A stretch of DNA of 64,000 nucleotides. Origin: Tubiluchus corallicola (lineage: Eukaryota; Priapulida; Priapulimorpha; Priapulimorphida; Tubiluchidae). Under the pieces are notes generated by a model, which saw only the letters and a program-made list of their open reading frames with translations, had not been told where the DNA came from and did not search any database. Shown here in pieces: positions 47,305 through 60,200 of the stretch. The stretch spans positions 18,501-82,500 of the forward strand of contig JAQGDQ010000872.1 of the NCBI GenBank assembly GCA_030141605.1, given 5' to 3'. Each line of letters starts with the position of its first letter. Within the stretch, counting starts at the first letter, position 1. The position numbers and the translations under genes are program-made.

Positions 47305-47690
47305 TGCAGTCTAGCTACTTCCTTGCTTGCAGTCTAGCTACGTCCGTCCTTGCAGTCTAGCTACGTCCGTGCTTGCAGTCTAGCTACGTCCGTGCTTGCA
47401 GTCTAGCTACGTCCGTGCTTGCAGTCTAGCTACGTCCGTGCTTGCAGTCTAGCTACGTCCGTGCTTGCAGTCTAGCTACGTCCGTGCTTGCAGTCTAGCT
47501 ACGTCCGTGCTTGCAGTCTAGCTACGTCCGTGCTTGCAGTCTAGCTACGTCCGTGCTTGCAGTCTAGCTACGTCCGTGCTTGCAGTCTAGCTACGTCCGT
47601 GCTTGCAGTCTAGCTACGTCCGTGCTTGCAGTGTAGCTACGTCCTTGCTTGCAGTCTAGCTACCTCCTTGGTTGCAGTCTAGCTACGAAA
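47305..47690 (+). repeat. 23-bp minisatellite, about 17 copies, in the FGGY 3' UTR
   Basis: TGCAGTCTAGCTACGTCCG recurs at 23-bp spacing, with most internal units identical and the outer units diverged. It starts about 145 bp after the FGGY stop, so it is probably transcribed in the mRNA. Confidence 0.96.
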
Positions 47691-48204
47691 TGCACAGTTC
47701 CATACAAGGATTTTTGTAATTTTTTCAAGAACTAGGGAATGGCTAGTAACACTAAGCTTAAGGATTATATGATGTACAAGTATAAAAAAGAATTATAGAA
47801 AGACTCATTATATTGATATTGAACGTTATCGATAATACGGAGTGAAAATGGGTTGATGTAGTTCCGCAGTGTCTGTACATGAGCCGCCATTACACAACAC
47901 ATTAGAATCAATTTTTCATCGGGATAATGGAAGATGTTTATAACTGTGATTTAATTTTTTGCAGTGAAAATGAACTTAGAGGCTAAGATTTATTCTTATA
48001 GGATGTATATATAGATATATGTGTGTGATGTAAAGCAAAATCATGGTAGATAGCACAAAATTCTGTTTCTGTTTTTTTCTCATGTCAGCTTGTTGATAGT
48101 CTATTGTTTTAGAAAATTTGAGCCAGTCTACAATGAAAAGTAAGACATTGTGTGAAAGTGTATAGAAAAAAATTTGTCTTATAGTTTTTTAAATCTTAAG
48201 TAGT

Positions 48205-48210
48205 AATAAA
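48205..48210 (+). promoter_or_regulatory. Possible FGGY polyadenylation signal
   Basis: The first AATAAA after the FGGY stop codon, about 1.05 kb downstream and past the 23-bp array. No cleavage site evidence. Confidence 0.35.
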
Positions 48211-48464
48211 ATGAATAACATTGTTGAAATAGCAATTTCGTAACTCTAGTTAATTTCACCTTGATCATTTGTACATTTGCAGTCTCTATGTCTTATGCTT
48301 AATTTTTTATGTATTATACTAAATTCTGGACTTTCTAATGTCATGAGTTTTGTGTAACACATAAAAACATAAGCCAGAGAATGTCTACAATGATTTATTA
48401 ATGCAACTTCTGTCTGCAATGCAGTCCTATCTGTCTGTGTCTATTACAACGTCTTCACATCAGC

Positions 48465-49020
48465 TTAAAGGAAACGTCAAGTCTTCTAGGAAGTCAAGTT
48501 TATTTCAGTGTTTGCAAAAAGTGTTAGAAGGATTTAGTAATAAAACTATAATAAGTACCTCGGCTAATTAGTAAAATCACTTTAAAGTCGCAATTAATTC
48601 ATGTTTAGGCGCTCCCGTTTTGAATGCCCATTCCATTGACGTCATTCGTCTTGAAGAAAAGTAGCGCACTGTCTATTTCCTTCAAAATGATAATAAATTG
48701 TTACAAAAAAGCTAGATAGCTAATTTTGTAATATTCTTGTGTGAACCTTAGGTAAGCTGCAGAAGTTTGAATTAGTTAAATCAGCGCGCTTACGGAGAGT
48801 GACGCGCTTACGAAAACTCACGAAGTCTCCCAGTTACGTCATGATTTTCAAGTGAATGGCGGCAACCATCAAGCACGAAAATTTCTATTCAGAGGCAGTT
48901 TATTTCAGATCTATGCTTTATGGTCAGTTCTTTGCAAATTTCTTTGTTACATTTTTCCACATTTAGGTGATAACAGTAAAATAAACCCAACATACTGAGT
49001 GACTTGTTCTTTCCTTTAAG
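48465..49020. mobile_element. Family-C MITE with CTTAAAGGAAA ends
   Basis: The left end CTTAAAGGAAACGTCAAGTC pairs with the right end GACTTGTTCTTTCCTTTAAG. The interior holds AAATAAACCCAACATACTG, shared with 16690-16830 and 22838-23390. No coding capacity. Confidence 0.75.
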
Positions 49021-51009
49021 GCAACAACAGTACAGAAAGAAAACATTGTTCCTTTAAGGTAACGATGGTGCGGAAAGAAAACAAAGAAAAAATAACAATA
49101 AAACATAACAGCAGGTGTTGTCACACTTATTATTATCAATTATTAGAATAAATACTATCGTGGTATTTACATAACTGTACTCTATACCTTTACTTTACTT
49201 TACTAATCTCAGTTATTCGCACACGGTCACTTGCACACAGTCACACCCCCCATGCTCTCTATTCACATACGGTCACTCGCACACAGTCACACCCCCATGC
49301 TCTCATGTTAGTATTATATTAGCATTATATGCAAAAATTTACATAAATACAAGGTTCTACATTATATACACCTATGCATTAAGTTACAACTATGAGTTAC
49401 ACTATACGTGTTACAGTAATCATAATTATTCTCTGTATTCACAGTTTTTCTATCATAGCAACAAATTCACCGACAATGCTTTACTATCTGCTATCAGTGA
49501 CGAACATTGTAAAGGTACATTCATACTTTTCTGCTTCTACCCGCTTTGGTTAATTCTCAAGACGGCAAAAAATGCCCGCTAATACTACAACTATCGTGTT
49601 CAAGTGCGACAAAAATAACGTTTCCCTCACAGTTTATGAACAATCTACGTTAAATTTAAAACTCGCAAAATTATTTTCTAATAAATACTGATACTGCTAA
49701 CGCTAAGCCTACTAAACACGCAATTCCACAACATAATTATTTGTACAGTTAATAGTAAGACTAGATCTAAATAAGAACTAACATTTTAAACAGGGTATAA
49801 ACAAATCAGAAGATTACTTTCCAAACAAGAGTTTTGCAGTAAACAATAAGATTCAAACAATTATCAACAAGTGCAGCCGGCACATGACCAACTTTTGTAA
49901 CACGACTAAATGCTTAATGTTACTGCACAATTTATTGTATTAATTTGATGCATATTTTTCAAACTGAGTCATGACGTACAGACTAGTGTAGCTCCCAAAC
50001 ACACAGCACCTGGTTATAATGTTCTGTTCCAGACAGACACCTAAATCCACATCGTAGCTTCTCGTTTACACATTTGATGATGTTTCTCAAAAACAAATTA
50101 GATCAACAAGCGCACTACCAGTGTAAAAGTGATTGTTTGTATTGATAATTCATACAAGTACTATGAGTCCACTAAACTACAATGTACAACAGACTAGATG
50201 GCATTTAATTTACAACAGTCTATGGTTACGCTTAGTGTACAATGTAAGCAGTAAAATCATTAAGTAGCGCACTACACTGTGTGTCTCAGTCACCTGGCTA
50301 GGCTTACAATGCAACAGACTAGATTATGTACATATACAGTCAAATTATATATACATACATACAATATACAGGCCCTTATTTACACTAAGAAAGCTTCTTT
50401 GATGCCTGCAGAATTGCTGGAAATTTGACAAGCTCGAACAACTATAGCAACTTTTAACCTGTCAACCATGCCAGATTAAAATGAATTAATTCTCAAGTTC
50501 CATACAGAACGCAAGAGACTATAGTTTTATATATATATGCTTACATAAACAAGTAATTTATCTATCAAAATGACAAATACAATTCCTTGTACTGCATTCA
50601 TCAAATTAAGTTACTGATGCGCATGTTTTTTCACTTTATCGTAATATTTGAACATCTTCATTTGTTTACTCCGCTCTTACATAATAAATTTCGATACAAA
50701 GCAATCAAGAAGACTCGGTTAGGAAGAAAATAATGGTCACTTTTGTCAATTGTCCTTGAATCGTTGATGTAAAAATTGAATTTTTCTACATAAAATGCCT
50801 ATAAACACTGTCGCAACTATACCGAAGAATGCATTCCAAAGTTCTGAATGTACGACAGTCATTGGCTGTGTCAAATAACAATAGACAGGCGTAATGAACA
50901 ATGTTCTCTCGTTATGTCTTTGTACGTTCCCTACCCTTCCACATAGTCTACAGCTTATACAGTACAAATCCTAGTCTACTGTACAACAATTACAATAACT
51001 GAATCGACA
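49020..51009. other. Convergent FGGY/ULK intergenic region, no gene found
   Basis: Contains a two-copy repeat of about 50 bp (GTCACTTGCACACAGTCACA; 49200-49305) and a probable ULK 3' UTR up to 51009. No clear AATAAA on the minus strand within the first 500 bp after the ULK stop. Confidence 0.4.
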
Positions 51010-51216
51010 TCAATTGTCGTATGCCGTCACTAGACCGTGACTCTCCAACACAAACAATCTCTTCTCTACGTTCTGCTTATATCGGCAGAGAAGATCTCTG
51101 TCGTGGTCATCGCTGACCACTTGCGATAGACTGTGCAGCAGCACCTGCGCCATCTGGTAGCGACGAAACGAATCGTGAACGTTGCCGAATAACTCGTCTA
51201 GGGCTGCCTCGTGACA
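51010..51216 (-). CDS. ULK1/2: ULK last exon (EAT C-terminus, stop TGA)
   Basis: CHEAALDELFGNVHDSFRRY, then QMAQVLLHSLSQVVSDDHDR and VEKRLFVLESHGLVTAYDN. AALDE.F, RY..A..LL and VE.RL are the conserved end of ULK1/2. The acceptor is TTGTACTTTCAG. Confidence 0.95.
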   Translation of the reverse strand, partial: CHEAALDELFGNVHDSFRRYQMAQVLLHSLSQVVSDDHDRDLLCRYKQNVEKRLFVLESHGLVTAYDN

Positions 51217-54200
51217 CTGAAAGTACAAAAATGGCGCCTTGAGTACAAAATTAATAATATTATCAACAACTGTCTTAAACCACAAGTTAAGGCACCTACC
51301 TTTTTTGCCAGTTCTCAACAATAATTCGAATACGAGTTATCATTGGAATCCTTTGATCAAGGTCACATTTCTCAAAGTAATCTGGTTTACACTAACAATA
51401 ACATACAAAGTGTGAAAGTTGCTATTTATACATTGTAGTAAGGTGCTGCCATCTAGGTGTTAATCTTGTAACATTCCTCTAACTGACTTACTTTCAGTAT
51501 AATCGTATGTCCAGTGACTACATACATACTGGACCTCTATGGTTGTTGTGAAGCCTGTGCAAGTCTGTTTAGATCAAGTTCGATACCTGGATTCTGGTTG
51601 TGAAATAGGTTTTACTGTCTGTTTTTAGATTCTAGTTTTGCTAAATGTTAAATGCAGCAGTTTTTCTACTCAAGTTTCTGTAGTTAAATAAACACTTTTC
51701 TGTTGTGTGAAATGCAAAGATTTATTGTAGCTGTTTAGTTCTTATGCAAATTTTTCTGTGTGTCTAAACTCAAGCATATCAAAGTGACTCAATAACAACT
51801 TCAAAAATGACTTTTACACAAGGTAACAAAACATTTAGTAGGGTTAATATGCTGATTTACCCCTGCAAGAAAACGAATTTTTGGTGTTTTCTTGTAGCAT
51901 TTGGTCTAGAGGTCGAAATTTGACCACTGCAAAGGTCCTAATTATGACGTCAAAAAAGATGGTCGCCATTTGACCAAAATAAATGGATATTTAGTCTACC
52001 AGAATGGTGAAAAAATACTAATTTTAATTCAAAGGTATGAAACTTTACACAGTGCTAGAGCTCATTAAAGTGATCAATTTTGATTCCGGAGTTCCAATAT
52101 GGCTGCAGTTTTCGAAATAGCTGACAACTTGGCTGTTATTTGCTTACAGTGGCTATATCTTAGCTGTCAGGATAATGATTTTGGTGTCTAAATATATGTT
52201 TAATCCATATCTGATGTCTAAGCGCCCCCTATAGTATTACCGTATTTTAAAATGGCGGCTAAGATGGCTGCAAGTGTTGCACAAAAAGCGTTACCCAATA
52301 GACAGTAGTCTCAGCACTTACCATTTCTATTGCATAATTATAAATGATCTTGTTAGCTGTGACCGCACGCGTCTTCTGATCAGCCTGGAAGACTCCCTTG
52401 TTTTTCAGAGTTTTGCACACGGCCAGCGTCTTGTGATGATATTCATTCAATTCCTTGACGGCTACAATTAAACACAACGCAGTGTTTTGAAATTTCGCTA
52501 ACGTGTTCAGTCACGTTTTCTACCATCTGAAGCTTGTTCATGTAGCCAGCGTAAGTTTTGTTTTGTTTGATAACGTATTCAGAAAAGGCAAGAAAAAGAT
52601 GCGTAGCTTAATTTGGTTTACAACCTAGAGACAAATCTACAAGCAAAGTTGAATCCCGACAACACGATTAGCTTATAACGAAACTCTCAATAGAACCATG
52701 ATTTTATTACATCCCAAAACCTGTGTAACGACGTATGGATAATATGAAACTCGTTACTACGAAATCCCATTTTATGATTTTTCAAAAGTCCCGTCAATAC
52801 GAGTTCTATATAAATAAACACTTGTAATATGATTTCTGCTATGACCCGCCCCGTCTAGACACTCTTCATCTGTTGCTAACTGTGACTATAGCTTATAGCT
52901 AATTGTTTTTTCAACTCACTACGTGTCATAACACAATGCATGCAAATGCCAACTGTTGATTTAATCAGTCAGGTGCACAGAATTAAATGCCACCAGTGAA
53001 ATTATTGATTTCTGAAAAGACTTCCTCTTCCCATGTCTGATAGAAATTTGCCATTATAGTTCAAATCACCAATATTTGTTACTGCTGGTTGCTTACAGGT
53101 ATCCAGTTATAATACCAGAGCAACAAAAATTCACACTGATGACTCTCTAGCACCACTTGCTTACAGGTTTGATTCTATTAGACTGACTGGCAGCGTGTTG
53201 TTTGTAATTTGTACTTGTGGGATGCGAGGGTTAAACGAACTTAAATTAGTCTACTGATTAAAAGATAACCAATGTAGAGGCTCTGCAGGTGTCAGTTAAT
53301 TGATAACTGGAACTACAATATTAGGAAATGGGAATACAGTGTTCCCTCGCTACTTTGTGGTTCGTTTATCGCGGACTCGCTGTTTCGTGGGTTTTCAAAA
53401 ATATTAATGTAAAATATTTATCGCGGTATTTTCACTGTTTCGCAGGTTTTTGCCGTAGTCCGCGTAAAGTATTTTTACACATGCGAAGTACGTAATGTGT
53501 AGATTTGATGAATTTTGCATAAAAAATCGCAAAATGTATAAAAATATATTAAAAATAGTAATTGTAACATTAAAAGAATATTATAAATCTTGAAAAATTA
53601 CCATTTACAGCAAATAGTGTATTTATTCGTCGGATGAATACACACCAAAAACGAAATAGAGTACTTGCACCCGCAAATAAGTATAGCATCCCTACTTCGC
53701 AGAAATTCACTTATCGTGGGTGGACCTGGAACGGAACACCCACGATAAGTGAGGGAACGCTGTAATGTGCGTAAAGGAAACACTGTTAAATCAAAATAAT
53801 ACCTGGTTCTTGTGAAATTCGTATTACCGAAATTTGACTGCATGTTTTTTACTCTAACATGTGGGCATAAAACACGTAAGTAACAGACATAACAGACTGC
53901 GGACGAGTAGAAAATAAACCAAGTTCGTTGAACAGAACAACGCCAGCATACCATTTCTCACATTCTGTGATGGCTGTAATCTTCCAACTTTGATTTCTTC
54001 ACGCGCCAGACTCATGGCGGACGACACTAGATGGAGCACTCGCATGTAAACGACAAATTGCTCGGTGCGCCGGTAGTCATCGCCCAGCTGCGCAATGTGC
54101 TCCTGAGTTAGCATCTCATTCTGAAAGGAAGGAAAGCCTGTTAGAGACAAAGTTAACTCATATCTCAGTTTGCCGCAGAAAAGCGGGGAAATGTCACTCC

Positions 54201-57200
54201 GGATTTTCTGATTCTTCAAATTTCCCGATATTAAAGTAATGCAGTAGGCACTAGGTACATTGTTAGACTCACGGTAATGTAGACTAAATTGTCTAATTGT
54301 CTCAGAAATGTCTAGTACTGGCTGCAAAAGTATATAAAAACTGTCGGTAACTGCCTCAAATAACTCCGCATAAGTGACTCAATATTTTTCCTTCACGTAC
54401 TTAAAATAAGACATTCGTATGTGTCCAAAGAGCCTTTCCTATTTTTATGCCATCTTTACTTCCCTTTTGTGCACTATAATATATGTAGAAACAATCATGT
54501 TAAGTACCGTTTCGTTTGTAAGCAGGTACGTTTATCATGCACTAATACGCTAGCGTAAGTTTTGATTTGTATCTGTTACCCACTGGCCCACTGCAATTAA
54601 CCTCGTTACCCAAGAATTTCTGGAAGTTAAACATTTAATCACTTGTCTAGTGGTTTCCTTTTGATACTCAAGTTGCAAATCACGCTTTCAGGCTTAATAA
54701 GTTAACAGTGACTGATGCAAGTACAGTAATTTTTGTAGATAAACAAACTTGTGTGATTTAGAAAAGTATACTTTTTAATTATTGCTAATACACTTGTATA
54801 ATATACATTTTTTCTAATTTTTAACTGCACAGAGGAATTTAGGCATTACTTCGTTTCTAAAATTCATTAAAAACCTTTGCAGTGCACAGTAAGCTGATAC
54901 TTCTATACCAGTAACTACACCCATTGGTTAATAGGTTCAGTCGGTTAATTGGATCAAAACACTTCGGTCCCAAAGTGAATCTATCAAGTGGCCTCTACTG
55001 TATTTACATATATATGTATATGTATATATATTGAAAATTTTTAATATGAGTTTTTATGTTATTTACAAAGTTGAGAACTAATGTATTCCAGAAACGTCAA
55101 GTTACAATAATAAAATTTTTCATAAATAATACTGTTGCAATTTTACGTAAAAACGTACTCCTCTGTTCATGAACGATTCCGTCAGCTTCCCGATGGCTCC
55201 CTCTCTTGACTTGGCAATCTCGTACAGGTAATCCACCAGAGCAAGGACAAAGTTCAACTTAGCCAGAGTCTCATTGTGCTCTTTCTGCAAGCAAATAGAC
55301 AGCAAATCAAGGGATTAAATCAAAAGCACAATGGCAATGTTTTACACAATGCTGCGTAATGTTGTGTTGCAGAATTAAGGCTTGTAAGTGTTTTAATGTC
55401 GTCCTTAAACCGAAACAGCAAATGTTTGTTTCCATAGCAAAAACGTCTGTAAGTCGGCAGTTAAACTTTTCCAGTTATTCATATATCCTGAATTTCCATT
55501 TCATGAGCATCATTTTAATACCAAGTTCATCGTTCTGTGTTATTTCTAAGCTGAGATAATCCACGTTGAAGTTGAGGTGCAGGCTGTGCACTGAAAAACA
55601 TAATCTTGAGAAAATCACTGTTGAAGTTAGCCATTGTTTTTGTCACGTTTCTACAAAACACTTAGCAACAGCACAAATGTTGGTTGCTATGGACTTTGCA
55701 AGAGCAAATTGAAGTAACGTTTAAATCCAGTAGATGGCTCTTTATGATGAAGATCTGGGCCTGGCGACAGAAAAAATCCAAAGCAAATGCCTGCAATTCA
55801 CAAGTTATTATAGGAGTTTGAAAATACGAGTTTTTGACAAACACATTCCTAGTTTTTAGGCAAAGAAGTAGGTAAAGAGTTATAAAATTAAATGTTTAGT
55901 ATTTTTTAAACAATTTGCTGACATTTTGATGCTAGGATAGAAAATCCCATTATAATTAGCATTAGTTTTGAAAAAAAAATAAAAAAACTGACATCTGAGC
56001 AAATTTTTGATGCATTCTACTTTGAAGCATCATAACGCAGGTTTAATTATGTCGGCTTGCAGACGATTTTGGTTTGCGAACACATAAATGATTACAAATT
56101 ACCTCCAGTATAGTTTCTTCGGGAAGCTCTGGAGCCACAAGGTAAGCACATAAATGATTACAAATTACCTCCAGTATAGTTTCCTCGGGAAGCTCTGGAG
56201 CCACAAAGTAAATAGGACCCTCCATGTTCGGAGGACTCTGCGGTACAATGGCTCCGGGGTACAACTCCTCCACATCTCTCGTCTCCTTCGTCTCCGCAAT
56301 GGGTTCCGTACTCGGTTGAAATTCTCTTGCGCTGTGTGTACGATCTCGGTATGGTAAGACAATGTGTTGCCCGGCAACGGGTGCAGGGTACAAGATGGCT
56401 GTAAAACAAACAATGTAAACTGTAAAGAAATCTAATTAAAGGGAAAAAGGGAATTCTAGAGTTTGTCGCATAAAAATTTTCCTCGCAAAGTTGTATTACG
56501 AAGCTCTACGGCTACCTGCTTGAAAAACTTGAGTACTTAAAAAAGAAAATTTTTAGTTAATTTAAATGTTCGCACCACGCGGTAAAATGCCGTTGACTCA
56601 CCTTCCCAGGATGCACCACTGATTCACTAAAAAACATATTATCAATCCTATTGACAAGATACAGTAATTTAAAATTTTACTCAGTTAGTGATCTGTGTGC
56701 TACGAAAGCTCTGATTATTTTTCAAACTTTACACAATGCTATCTAAACTTGTTTCAAACAACTTACCATTAAAATTACTGCACCTAGCGATCATCGCTGA
56801 GTTTAAATTTACAAGTTTTATACAGCGTTACTGCTAAAGCAAGCTCTGTGCGCAATAAGACAGTACCCGTGTGGTGATGCAAAATTTGAAGACGAATTTT
56901 TCCGTTTTACGTAAGGAAAGGGTTTTCTCATGCTTTAAAACTGTAAAAATTACCTAAATACGAACTTACTTCTAACCACTATAGCAAAACAGACAAACGA
57001 AAAACTGATTTAAACAGTAAACAGTACATCATTATCAAAAAAAAACTACATAGAAAAGTGAAACCTACTTGGTACAAAGCCTCCATTCGTTAAAGCTGCT
57101 TTTAGTAGCTGCTCCGTTAGGCGACCGCCACTATTTGACCTCCTAAACATGGCCGCTCCACTCTCATATCCGGCATCTTCCTGCTCATTCCCTGGACAAA

Positions 57201-60200
57201 AAGAAAAAACAGAAACCACATGAAGTGAAATAGAGATGTTGCTTTTGTGGTTCAACCGACGTGTATTAAGAACGGAAAATTTAAAAAAGTACCTCTATAC
57301 CTAATAATAGATCTGTACGCTTACTTTGGACTGCAGTTTCATGTCTAGGTCTCATTATTACAATAACTACAACGTACAAATGGCAGCTTCCAAAATGAGA
57401 ATCTTATTGCAGCCATTTTGGACTTGTGATACCATATAATTGTGCTAGCAAACCAAAACCATCAATAAGTCGGCGTAGTTAAAACTACGTTATGATGCTT
57501 TGGAGTAGAATGCACCAAAAAATTTGGTCAAATGTCAATTTTTTGTGTTTTTATAAAAACAAATGGTAAATACATTGGACTTTTATATTGTAGCATCAAA
57601 TTATCAAGAAAGTGTTTAAAAAATACTAAAAATCTAATTTTATAACGCCGTACCCACTTTTTTGGCTAGAAACTAGTACTGCAATTGTAAAACTTGTACT
57701 TTCTAACTGCGTCTGTAGCTCCTGGAAATATTCATTTTACTTCAACGTGTTCTTGTCAAGTCCATAGCAACCAACATTTGCGCAGTTGCTAAGTGTTTTG
57801 TAGAAACGTGACAAGAAACAATGGCTGACTTTAACAGTGATTTTCTCAAGATTATGTTTTCCAGTGTGAAGCCTGCACCTCAACTTCAACGTGGATTATC
57901 TCAACTTAGAAATAACATAGAGCGATGAACTTGGTATCAAAATGATCCTCACGAAATGGAGATTCGGGATGTGTGAATAACTAGAAAAGCTTAATTGACG
58001 ACCTATGAATGATTTTACCATGCTAACACACATATACAAATTTCTGCATCTGGTAGTAAAACATACCCTGCACAGCAAAATCCACCATGTTAGCCGGCAT
58101 GGTCTGTGCACGCATACCACCGAATGCTGCCCTGAGCGGGCGAGTAGGACTTTCTCCGCCCGACACTGCAGGAAGATTTAGCGAATACGGTCCTTTAACC
58201 GGGGAGTCGGTTATCGTGGGCAAGCCGGGCTGTGCCAAACTGCTCGGGGTAGGAACACGATGAAGCAGCGGTACAGAAGTAGGTGGCGTACCTGTAATGA
58301 AATGATGTTCACTCTCGTTGTTAGTTACTAATCATTAAGCATTAAATGTCCTGGGTTGGGTGCGAAAGTGGTTTAGATTTCGGACTGCAACAATGCAGTC
58401 TTCGAGTCCAGCGCCTGCCAACGCTAGGACATAAACCCTACATGTTATTCGTTATTTGTGTGTTGCGTCTTTACATGTGTTGTTGTAAATGTAAGTCGCT
58501 AAATTGCCGTTAGTGTGGCAGCCTCTCTGTATTAGGCGAAAATTTCTTTCACTTTGCTTTAATATCTAACAGAAAATTGATGTTCTTGTGTAAGTGCTGC
58601 CACCTGTTTCACCTGGTTGGGTAGGTGAGTTGGCTTGAGCAGCAGTAGTCAGACTGCAATGATTTATGTTGACACATTCCAGAATTGCTAATATTTTTGT
58701 TTTCAAGATTTGAGTCTTACGTTTTTGTTGGATCTACTTCATTACCTTAATGTTTTCATAGTTGCAACAATGTAACAATGTAACAATACTAATAAACTTA
58801 GTTAATATGTTACATCCATCAGTCAGTTCACCTTCGCATACTAAACCTGTTGCTTAAGAAACAGACTCAATGTTTACCTGTACTCCACCGACGGTGCGGT
58901 GACCCCTGGCAGCTGGGCGGGGTCGTGCCAGCCCGCACTACTGAAAGGGGTGATACCGGAGGAGGCGTGCCCTGACTAGATGCACTACTCGAACGAACTC
59001 GGCCCAGATTTGGGGGAGTACCAATCATAAACTGAACTGTAACAGAAAATTTTCAAAAACTGTGTAAAAGCTCCTCCCACAACTGTTTTAATGAGAATAA
59101 TTATATAAAAATTATGAATAATTATGAATATTATAAATGTCAAGTGACGATTGTGGTTAAGACGCGTTGCTGTGGCACCCTTAACCTTTGACCTGCAGCA
59201 ACTGTGCGTGCTCACAACGAAACTGCGCGTGCTCACAACGAAACTGTGCGTGCTCACAACGAAACTGTGAAAAGAGTTATTGTAAACAAAATTTTGTCCA
59301 AATTTAGCTGATCCTGAGCATAAAGCTACAGTAGACAATTTGTTTCTGATACTTTACGTATCGAAAATTTGCAATAACAACGTTTAAGAAAGTGCAGCCT
59401 TAGAAAATTTAGTTTTCTTACCAGCAGGAGGCGACAGTGAGGCAATAGGGGCAGTAGAGCCAGCCGAGCCAACGGAAGCTGCTGAATCAGTTCTAGGAAT
59501 TGGCACGCCAGTTACTGCCTATTAAAGTAAAAAAACCATTAAAATGAGAAAAACTTTCACTTTGTAGAAATGAAGATTATGATTTAACAGCACAAGCATA
59601 CTAAAAGAAAACTTCAAAACAAAACAGCTGCTGTATACTACTCTCAAAATACTGACTTTATAGTATAGATTGTTGATTACCTTTGGTGGCCTACTGGGAC
59701 TTGCCTCAGACCGCTCTGACCTCATCGAATGGTCAGACTGCGGCAAAGACTGAGTAGAGTTAGACTGTTGCATTTTATTATAATTTTCAACCTGCAAAAA
59801 AATCAATAATTTAACATGTGCAAATTCGAACTAACATAAACATTTGATTTGGTAAAGCAGAGAAAATTCAAATTAAAATGTAAGCAATTTCAGCAGGTCA
59901 GTAGAGGAAACAGGCCAACCAATCACAAATCATTATAAAGCAAACAAATGCACATAAGCAAGACTTTTTCTGTTTTCTGTTTCTTCTGACTTTTCTTAAT
60001 ATGTTATATTCATCTGAGGCACTGTGACAAAAAGCACAGTAACAATGCATGCACTCACTTGAGAAGGAACGGGTATTGTGACAAAAACACAGTAACAATG
60101 CATGCACTCACTTGAGATGGAACGGGTATTGTGACAAAAACACAGTAATAATGCATGCACTCACTTGAGATGGAACAGGTATTGTGACAAAAACACAGTA

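Noticed and set aside
53961-53966. GTGAGA as the donor of the ULK exon 53952-54120
   Set aside because: It would leave phase 0 and force a stop in the next exon; GTATGC ten bases further keeps phase and gives the family spacing.
58351-58440. An intact tRNA gene
   Set aside because: A and B box-like motifs and an anticodon-arm hairpin are present but the acceptor stem does not pair; it fits a SINE head.
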